In this document: positions 1-5,470 of the stretch, in pieces | Numbering within the stretch: position 1 is the stretch's first letter | Layout of the letters: each line of letters opens with the position of its first letter | NCBI GenBank assembly: GCA_964584905.1 | Contig: CAZPCC010000224.1 | Span: 1 to 14,584 of the forward strand | Source of the DNA: JALZIF01 sp964584905 | GTDB taxonomy: Bacteria > Gemmatimonadota > Gemmatimonadetes > Gemmatimonadales > Gemmatimonadaceae | Direction: 5' to 3' | Length of the DNA stretch: 14,584 nucleotides | Program-made: the position numbers and the translations under genes | Notes under the pieces: generated by a model | Database searches by the model: none | The model's input: only the letters and a program-made list of their open reading frames with translations | What the model was told of the DNA's origin: nothing

Positions 1-2019
1 CATGACACGCTGGCCGCACGGGCGGCCGAACTGCGCCGGCAGTTGGACCGGGCCAACCATCAGTACTACGTGCTCGATACCCCGGAGATCTCCGACGCCG
101 AGTACGATCTGCTGTTCCGCGAGCTGCGCGACCTCGAAACCGCGCATCCGGAGTTGCGGACGCCCGACTCACCCACCCTGCGTGTCGGGGCACCGGTGCA
201 GTCGCAGCTCGCCAAGCACCCCCACCTCTCGGCGATGCTCTCGCTGGGCAACGCGTTCTCCGACGAGGAGCTTGCCGAGTGGGAGTCGCGAGTCGTCAGG
301 CTCACCGGGGACGAAGTGCACGCGGATGGATATACCGCGGAGCTCAAGATCGACGGCGCAGCCGTGGTGCTCACCTACGAGCACGGAGTGCTGGTGGCCG
401 GTGCAACGCGAGGAAACGGCACGATCGGCGAGAACGTCACCACCAATCTTCGCACGATACGCGAGATTCCTCTGCGTCTGGCCACCGATGCTCCTCCACC
501 AAGGATCGAGATTCGGGGGGAGGTCTACATCCCGTTCGACGCGTTCGAGCAGCTGAACGTGGAACGGGCTCGGCACAACGAGCCGCTGTACGCCAACCCG
601 CGAAACACAGCGGCCGGATCACTCAGGCAGCTCGATCCCGCCACGACAGCGGCGCGCCCCCTCCGCTTTTTCGGATTCGGCTTCGCGGTGCCTGGCGGTG
701 CCCGGCTTCCGGTGCATTCACAGTGGGAGCTGCTGGCGCTGCTGGAGTCGTGGGGGATTCCCGTGGAGCCGCACCGTCGCCGGTGCGCCACGCTGGACGA
801 AGTCGCGACCTTTGCGCACGAGGTAGAGCAGACGCTTCGCGCCTCACTCAACTTCGGCATCGATGGCGTGGTGGTGAAGGTCAACGCCTTTCGTCTGCAG
901 GACGAGTTGGGAATCGTCGGAGGGCGCGAGCCCCGATGGGCGATCGCTCGAAAATTCGCGCCCGACATAGGCGTCACGCGGCTCCTCGACATTCGGGTGA
1001 ACGTCGGCCGTACCGGTGCCCTGAATCCGTACGCGATGCTGGAGCCGGTCGAGATCGGGGGAGTGATCGTCAAGCTCTCGACTCTTCATAACGCGGACCT
1101 TGTGCATGCCAGGGACCTCCGGATCGGTGACTGGGTTCAGGTGAAGCGCGCGGGCGAGGTGATTCCTCAGATCATTGCGCCGCTCCCCGACCGGCGGGAC
1201 GGATCGGAACAGCCCTGGCAGATGCCTGACAAATGTCCGGCCTGCGGCACGCCGGTCGAGAGGTTTTCCGACGAGGTGGCGGTGTACTGCACCAACGTCG
1301 CCTGTCCCGGCCGGCAACTCGAGGGGCTGGTACACTTCGCCTCACGCGGAGCGATGGACATCCGCGGACTCTCCTACGCCCGGATAGCCCAGCTGGTGGA
1401 GGCCGGGCTGGTGCACGACGTGGCGGACATTTTCACGCTCGATGCCGCGCGGCTGGTGGAGCTGGAGCGCTTCGCGGAGAAGAGCGCCGAGAATCTGGTT
1501 GGCGCCATTCAGGAGGCCAGGTCCCGCCCCCTCGCCCTGCTGCTCAACGGGTTGGGCATAAGGCACGTGGGCTCGGGCGCCGCCCAGCTGCTTGCCCGCC
1601 ACTTTGGAACGCTTTCAGCGCTCATGGCCGCCAGCCCCGATGAGATCGCCAGCGTTCGAGGTATCGGAGAAACGATCGCCGGCGCGGTAACGACCTACTT
1701 TGCCAACCCGACCACGAAAAGCCTGGTGAAGAAGTTGGAGGCGCTCGGGGTTAACTTGACCGAGCCGCGACAGGCGGCTGCCGGCGGTTCCCTGTCGGGA
1801 CGCACGATCGTCATTACGGGAACGCTTCCCAGCCTATCGCGAACCGAAGCAACGGAGCTGGTGGAGGCGCAAGGCGGACACGTCACGAGCTCGGTATCGA
1901 AGAACACGAGCTTCGTCGTAGCCGGTGAGAACGCCGGCTCCAAGCTGGACAAGGCGCGGCAGCTCGGCGTCGAAACGATCGACGAAGCCGAGTTGCTGAG
2001 ACGAGTCGCACGAACATGA
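1..2019 (+). CDS. ligA: NAD-dependent DNA ligase LigA, 5'-partial
   Basis: Seals nicks during replication and repair, using NAD+ to form an enzyme-AMP intermediate. The frame is open from base 1 and ends at TGA 2017-2019. With 672 codons present, only the first few residues should be missing; a TTG at 43 is in frame, but the conserved N-terminal helix already begins before it. Counting from base 1, the adenylated lysine is K116 in ELKIDG. It is followed by TRGNG, IEIRGEVY, NPRNTAAGSLRQ, GIDGVVVKVN and RWAIARKF. Four zinc-finger cysteines lie at 412, 415, 430 and 435, helix-hairpin-helix repeats follow, and a BRCT domain spans about 597-669. Small departures from the usual consensus are TRGNG for TRGDG and MDIRGLSYAR where MxIDGLGEKx is common. 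Neither affects the catalytic lysine. The stop codon overlaps the likely ribosome-binding site of the next gene. Confidence 0.97.
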   Translation, partial: HDTLAARAAELRRQLDRANHQYYVLDTPEISDAEYDLLFRELRDLETAHPELRTPDSPTLRVGAPVQSQLAKHPHLSAMLSLGNAFSDEELAEWESRVVRLTGDEVHADGYTAELKIDGAAVVLTYEHGVLVAGATRGNGTIGENVTTNLRTIREIPLRLATDAPPPRIEIRGEVYIPFDAFEQLNVERARHNEPLYANPRNTAAGSLRQLDPATTAARPLRFFGFGFAVPGGARLPVHSQWELLALLESWGIPVEPHRRRCATLDEVATFAHEVEQTLRASLNFGIDGVVVKVNAFRLQDELGIVGGREPRWAIARKFAPDIGVTRLLDIRVNVGRTGALNPYAMLEPVEIGGVIVKLSTLHNADLVHARDLRIGDWVQVKRAGEVIPQIIAPLPDRRDGSEQPWQMPDKCPACGTPVERFSDEVAVYCTNVACPGRQLEGLVHFASRGAMDIRGLSYARIAQLVEAGLVHDVADIFTLDAARLVELERFAEKSAENLVGAIQEARSRPLALLLNGLGIRHVGSGAAQLLARHFGTLSALMAASPDEIASVRGIGETIAGAVTTYFANPTTKSLVKKLEALGVNLTEPRQAAAGGSLSGRTIVITGTLPSLSRTEATELVEAQGGHVTSSVSKNTSFVVAGENAGSKLDKARQLGVETIDEAELLRRVART

Positions 2020-2033
2020 GGCAGATTCGATAA

Positions 2034-2603
2034 ATGGTACCTTCCTTCGATCTCCGATCACAGCACATGGTCGCGCTCACACGCGCCTCGTTCAATGCAC
2101 TGCGTGCGGCACTCCTGCGGGACGGTGATCTCGCTGGCGCCACGCAGCTGCAGGACGCGGGATACGCCGGTGGTGAGGCGCTCTACTCGTCCTTCCGCGA
2201 TTGGGCGCGCGCGCGCGGCGACACCGAAGCTGGCGAGTTGTCCACCGAGGCATTCGGGACATTGGCTTCGGAGTTCTTCCGCGAAGCAGGTTGGGGCTCG
2301 TTCCAGCTTGCAACTCTGCAGGAGGCCGCGGCAGTCGTCGATTCGACCGACTGGCTGGAAGCCGATCCGTCGATGGCGCTGGCACATCCCGGCTGTCACC
2401 TGACGACGGGTATGCTCGCGGGATTCTTCGCCTGTGTCGGGGATGCGCCCATGGCAGCCATGGAAGTGGAGTGCCGCTCCGCCGGCGCCTCACGCTGCCG
2501 GTTCCTCGTTGGCGCCGGCCCGGTGCTCACCTACGTGTTCGAGCGGGCCGAAGAGGGGATCGGGTATGAGGAGGCAGTGGCCTTAGTCGGGATTAGGGAA
2601 TAG
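2034..2603 (+). CDS. V4R (4-vinyl reductase) domain protein
   Basis: A 189-residue protein whose C-terminal half (about residues 75-160) matches the V4R pattern: CHLTTGMLAGFF, then E144-x-x-C147, then GxxxC155xF. V4R domains occur in small-molecule sensors such as the hydrocarbon-sensing part of XylR-type regulators, and in proteins linked to tetrapyrrole metabolism. The ligand here cannot be read from sequence. C121, C147 and C155 could bind metal, which is inference. The N-terminal part (about 12-70) is helical and has no recognised domain, and there is no DNA-binding or output domain. The gene starts 14 nt after ligA; GAGG at 2018-2021 overlaps the ligA stop, and an in-frame ATG at 2067 is a less likely start. 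The last codons and the TAG stop lie inside a heptamer inverted repeat, so the C-terminal residues come from repeat sequence. Probably co-transcribed with ligA. Confidence 0.82.
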   Translation: MVPSFDLRSQHMVALTRASFNALRAALLRDGDLAGATQLQDAGYAGGEALYSSFRDWARARGDTEAGELSTEAFGTLASEFFREAGWGSFQLATLQEAAAVVDSTDWLEADPSMALAHPGCHLTTGMLAGFFACVGDAPMAAMEVECRSAGASRCRFLVGAGPVLTYVFERAEEGIGYEEAVALVGIRE

Positions 2604-2660
2604 GGAATCGGCAGGCGCAGGCGCTGTGCCGATTCCCGATTCCCGATTCCCTATTCCCGA
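2589..2660. repeat. Heptamer-based imperfect inverted repeat (GGGAATC type)
   Basis: The left arm carries GGG tracts at 2589, 2596 and 2603, exactly 7 nt apart. The right arm, read on the minus strand, carries GGG tracts starting at 2658, 2651, 2644 and 2637, again 7 nt apart, separated by AATA or AATC. The core 2603-2613 pairs perfectly with 2627-2637 (11 bp), and with mismatches the pairing extends outwards to 2589/2651. The stops of both convergent genes fall inside it: plus TAG 2601-2603 and minus TAG 2653-2651. It can act as a bidirectional hairpin between the two genes, although there is no T-run. The minus-strand arm also meets the G3N4 x4 pattern for a G-quadruplex. From memory, heptamers of the form GGGNATC are described as enriched in Xanthomonas and Nostoc. 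Confidence 0.85.
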
Positions 2661-3184
2661 CCTCTCAACGCCTCCGCATACTCCGGCCGGAGCATCAGTT
2701 CGCCCTTGACGAGGATCTCGCGGTCCCACGGCAGGATGATCGTGCTCTCCGTTTCCATACCGGAAAAGTCGGGCTCGAATGAGCCGGTGCGAAATCCTAC
2801 GGCGGTGCGCACGTCGGCGGCGCCCGCATTCACGAGCGCTGCAATCGCAAGGCGCATTGTGTCGCCGCTGTCGCAAGTCTCGTCGACGAGCAGTACGCGC
2901 GTATCGCGCACCTGCGGTGGTGCGGAGCTGAGAACCGCTGGCGTCTGACGTACGCGCGCGCCGCCATCCCGGCGACTGATCAGAATGGAGTAGAAATCCC
3001 TGTCGAGAATCGCGGCTATAGTCGCGCCAGGAATGACGCCCGCTGTTGCAATCCCGATCACGACCTCGGGATCGTAGGCGCGTGCCACCTTGAGCGCGAG
3101 CGCTCGCGACAGCTCGCCGAACAGCGGCCAGTCGACCTCGAAAACATCGCGCGACCGATCGACCATCTCCTGGCGTTGTGACAC
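2651..3184 (-). CDS. Purine-type phosphoribosyltransferase
   Basis: A 177-residue type I phosphoribosyltransferase. These enzymes transfer the ribose-phosphate of PRPP to a nucleobase, usually in salvage. The PRPP-binding loop is at about 97-110, VLLVDETCDSGDTM, where most family members read VDDxxDTGxT. Upstream, VVIGIATAGVIPG (about 41-53) fits the pyrophosphate-contact loop. The C-terminal part with ILPWD resembles the predicted phosphoribosyltransferases of COG2236 (Gpt/Hpt-like). I cannot tell hypoxanthine, guanine or xanthine preference, and pyrE is less likely. The start is GTG 3184 because AGAGGAGG lies about 5 nt upstream; the frame is open further but only as noise, and ATG 3166 lacks such a site. 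The last three residues and TAG come from the heptamer inverted repeat shared with the V4R gene. Confidence 0.85.
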   Translation of the reverse strand: MSQRQEMVDRSRDVFEVDWPLFGELSRALALKVARAYDPEVVIGIATAGVIPGATIAAILDRDFYSILISRRDGGARVRQTPAVLSSAPPQVRDTRVLLVDETCDSGDTMRLAIAALVNAGAADVRTAVGFRTGSFEPDFSGMETESTIILPWDREILVKGELMLRPEYAEALRGRE

Positions 3185-3207
3185 GGTTCCTCCTCTGCGG
3201 TTGCCGC

Positions 3208-3223
3208 GCGCGCCAAGGCGCGC
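3208..3223. repeat. Short inverted repeat upstream of the phosphoribosyltransferase
   Basis: GCGCGCC, AA, GGCGCGC: a 7-bp inverted repeat with a 2-nt centre, 24 nt upstream of the GTG start at 3184. It could be an operator or a leader hairpin for the minus-strand gene. In GC-rich DNA such repeats also arise by chance, so its function is uncertain. Confidence 0.35.
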
Positions 3224-3295
3224 ATCTGGATGGCAAGCTACCCCCGAAGAAACCCGAGCGAAAGCGCGGTTGCTGGAGCGAAGGCCGATCGGTAA

Positions 3296-3356
3296 GTTTG
3301 CCCCGCGTGGGTGGCCCGTCCGCGGCGCGATGCGCCGCACGCGGCACCGAGCAAAC
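3296..3356. repeat. Nested inverted repeats upstream of the TPR gene
   Basis: Three nested pairs share one centre: GTTTGC 3296-3301 with GCAAAC 3351-3356, GCGTG 3305-3309 with CACGC 3338-3342, and GCGGCGC 3322-3328 with GCGCCGC 3332-3338. The innermost two pairs compete for base 3338. The element could fold as a 61-nt structure ending 21 nt before the TPR start codon. It may be a regulatory leader or a binding site in the divergent spacer. There is no T-run, so it is not an obvious terminator. Confidence 0.4.
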
Positions 3357-3377
3357 CTCCCGTTTCCGCCGAGCCGC

Positions 3378-3836
3378 ATGTCGTGGTGGCGCCGCCTCCT
3401 GGGGCAAAATTCCACCGTTCCGTCAAAGACGAAGCGCCTCGACTACCTCGCCGAGGCGCTCAATCTCGAGCGGCAGGGTGATTTCGACGGCGCCATCACT
3501 TCCTACCGTCTCGCCTTGCGCGATCGGCCGAACGATCCGCGCATTCTCCAGAACATGGCGATTGCCTACTCCCGGCTGGGACGGCTGGACGATGCGGTGC
3601 GCTCGTACAATCGAGCCCTGACCTTCGACCCCGCTCTTTCCGGCGCGCACTACGGGCTGGCGTTTCTCCTGCTCAAGCGCGGTGACGATGAAGGCGCCAA
3701 GCAGCATCTCACCGCCTTTCTGCAGCAGCCACCCGCCGGCGACGAGTCGGAGCAGTGGATCGCGCACGCGCGTCAGACGCTCGCCAACCTGACGTCGGCG
3801 CCGGACACGGGCGCCACTCACTCGGAACGGGACTGA
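3378..3836 (+). CDS. Small TPR-repeat protein
   Basis: A 152-residue protein with about three tetratricopeptide repeats at residues 20-53, 54-87 and 88-121 (for example GDFDGAITSYRLAL and GRLDDAVRSYNRAL). TPR units are helical protein-binding surfaces. There is no catalytic domain. The N-terminus MSWWRRLLG is short, basic and aromatic, and may touch the membrane, but it is not a signal peptide. ATG 3378 is the first plausible start, although no clear Shine-Dalgarno sequence precedes it. The frame is open further upstream only because it runs antisense to the phosphoribosyltransferase. The stop TGA 3834-3836 is 2 nt before the GTG of the ParA-like gene, so the two are very likely one operon and may work together, the TPR protein perhaps as an adaptor. 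That functional link is inference. Confidence 0.82.
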   Translation: MSWWRRLLGQNSTVPSKTKRLDYLAEALNLERQGDFDGAITSYRLALRDRPNDPRILQNMAIAYSRLGRLDDAVRSYNRALTFDPALSGAHYGLAFLLLKRGDDEGAKQHLTAFLQQPPAGDESEQWIAHARQTLANLTSAPDTGATHSERD

Positions 3837-3838
3837 CC

Positions 3839-4606
3839 GTGGGGCAAGTACTCGCGGTCGTCAGCCAGAAGGGAGGGGTGGGAAAGACGACGACCGCGGT
3901 GAACCTCGCGGCATCGTTTGCCCGGCGCGGTCTCAAGACACTCCTCGTCGACGTGGACCCGCAAGGCGCGATTCGTTATGGGATCGGCTTGCGAACCGGT
4001 CAGCCGGCAGTAGGAATCTCCGATTTTCTGAGTGGCGAGCGGGCGCTTCGCGAGGTCATTCTCCCTACGGCGCTCCCCTGGCTTCGCGTGATCCTCGCCG
4101 GCACCGTCAGCAATCAGGCGACGCAAACCACCTATCACGAGTTGATCGCGCAGACGAATCTGCTGGGCGACCTGCTGTCGACGGCGCGCGAACGGTGCCA
4201 CGTGGTAGTTGTTGATACGCCGCCCGGTCTCGGCGATGTGGTGCACCGCGTGCTCGAAGGGAGCCAGCATGTGGTGGTGCCCCTCCAGGCGGAACCGCTG
4301 GCGCTTCAAACGACTCCGCAGATCCTCAGGGCGATTCAGGAGATCACCTCGCGCAACGCCGAGCTCACGCTCGACGGATTGATTCTCACGATGTTCGACG
4401 AGGGGAATCCGTCCTGCTTGCGGGTAGCCGATTACGTGCGGCAGCACATGCCGCGGTCGCTGGTCTTCGACACGGTGATTCCGCGAACGACGGCTCTGGC
4501 CGAGGCGTTCAGCGCGGGCCAGCCGCTGGTGCTGCGCGACCCGGCCAATCCGGCGTCCCGTGCCTACATTGCGTTGGCAGAGGAGCTGATGGAGCGAATG
4601 AGATGA
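3839..4606 (+). CDS. ParA/Soj-family ATPase (orphan)
   Basis: A 255-residue ParA/MinD-type ATPase. Family members cycle between ATP dimers and ADP monomers to position DNA or protein cargo. The deviant Walker A motif is KGGVGKTTT (K11 signature lysine, K16), switch I carries LLVDVDPQG (D38, D40), and Walker B is VVVVDTPPG (D126). A typical C-terminal region follows. The start is GTG 3839, just after the TPR stop; a longer frame exists but would overlap the TPR gene extensively. No parB or parS-like sequence is visible in the window, so this is more likely an orphan ParA for protein or envelope positioning than the chromosomal segregation gene. A parB outside the window cannot be excluded. Its TGA overlaps the next ATG as ATGA, which implies translational coupling to the lipoprotein. 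Confidence 0.9.
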   Translation: MGQVLAVVSQKGGVGKTTTAVNLAASFARRGLKTLLVDVDPQGAIRYGIGLRTGQPAVGISDFLSGERALREVILPTALPWLRVILAGTVSNQATQTTYHELIAQTNLLGDLLSTARERCHVVVVDTPPGLGDVVHRVLEGSQHVVVPLQAEPLALQTTPQILRAIQEITSRNAELTLDGLILTMFDEGNPSCLRVADYVRQHMPRSLVFDTVIPRTTALAEAFSAGQPLVLRDPANPASRAYIALAEELMERMR

Positions 4607-5445
4607 ATCGAGGGGCGAAAGACGAGGGACGAGGGACGAGGGGCGAGGGGCGAGGGGCGCGGGTCGTCCTCGTCGCCGCCCTTTCAGGGGTATTTGTGCT
4701 CGGAGCGTGCACGGAGATCGGCAGCGATCCGCAGGCGGCGGTAGCGATCGAGCTGGACTCGCTGCCGGTGCCCTCGGTGGTGGTCGGTGACACGCTCCGC
4801 GACTCGACAGGCGCGCCCATCGTGCTCGAGGCGCGCGCTCTCAATGTGAACAACGAGGTGATCAGCGGTGCGCCGCTGCGCTTTCTGGCGCTTGACACAG
4901 GCGTCGTCGCGGTCGACAGCGTTACCGGCGTCATCGTGGGCAAGCGAGTGGGTCAGGCGCCAATAATTGCGAGCATTCAGGGGCTGCAATCGGAGCGCGT
5001 CACCATCCGAGTCACCCTGCGGCCGGACACCGTTTACGGCCTCGACAGCCTGCAGCGGACGATGCAGTTTTCGCTGATCAGCACGGTACCGGCATCGAGC
5101 GGACCGCTGCGCGTGTTCGTGGGACACGATACGATCATAGCCGGCGTGGATACGGCTGTCGCGGTGGCGAACTACCTCGTCAGGTACCGTATTGTGTTCC
5201 CCACCGATGATACCGTGTCCGAAACCGATACGACGCGCGTCCTGCTCGCGAACGACCAGGGCAATCCCTCGGTTGTGGATACCACTGACGTATCGGGTAT
5301 CGCCAGCCGTATCGTACGCATTTCTACCGCGGTGTCTCAGATTCCCGATTCGGTGGTAGTCGAAGCACATGTCTCGTATCCCGGCACTACCCCGATCGCC
5401 GGCTCGCCTGTTCGCTTCGACATTAGAATCCTGCGAGTGAACTGA
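4603..5445 (+). CDS. Lipoprotein with bacterial Ig-like (Big2) domain
   Basis: A 280-residue predicted lipoprotein. A long basic n-region (1-20) precedes a hydrophobic stretch (21-32) and the lipobox LGAC, with the lipidated cysteine at C36. Residues about 56-138 show the Big2 pattern (VVAVDSVTG then VIVGKRVGQA). The remainder is Thr/Asp/Val-rich beta-type sequence without a named domain. It should be exported and anchored in an envelope membrane; its partner is unknown. ATG 4603 overlaps the ParA stop (ATGA), and no standard start codon lies between the n-region and the lipobox, so this start is well supported. Oddly, the n-region codons are a 7-nt tandem repeat (4612-4663), giving a 7-residue period DEGRGTR / GEGRGAR. 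Because 7 is not a multiple of 3, gain or loss of one unit would shift the frame before the signal peptide. Confidence 0.82.
   Translation: MNRGAKDEGRGTRGEGRGARVVLVAALSGVFVLGACTEIGSDPQAAVAIELDSLPVPSVVVGDTLRDSTGAPIVLEARALNVNNEVISGAPLRFLALDTGVVAVDSVTGVIVGKRVGQAPIIASIQGLQSERVTIRVTLRPDTVYGLDSLQRTMQFSLISTVPASSGPLRVFVGHDTIIAGVDTAVAVANYLVRYRIVFPTDDTVSETDTTRVLLANDQGNPSVVDTTDVSGIASRIVRISTAVSQIPDSVVVEAHVSYPGTTPIAGSPVRFDIRILRVN
4612..4663 (+). repeat. G-rich heptamer tandem repeat inside a signal-peptide coding region
   Basis: G-tracts begin at 4612, 4626, 4633, 4640, 4647, 4654 and 4661, all in a 7-nt register with one degenerate unit at 4619. The units are GGGACGA then GGGGCGA. The array lies within the first 20 codons of the lipoprotein gene. 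It fits a G3N4 G-quadruplex pattern on the coding strand. It has the same period and GGG start as the heptamers at 2589-2660 but a different tail (ACGA/GCGA instead of AATC/AATA). Confidence 0.88.
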
Positions 5446-5470
5446 TCCGGCGCCCCTTCGCGGAGGAGTC

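Noticed and set aside
3090..3377. N-terminal extension of the TPR gene in the same open frame
   Set aside because: It runs antisense into the phosphoribosyltransferase and codes for Arg/Pro/Ser-rich noise; MSWWRRLLG at 3378 is a natural start.
3755..3838. Upstream extension of the ParA-like frame
   Set aside because: It would overlap the TPR gene, and the Walker A region sits at the usual distance from GTG 3839.
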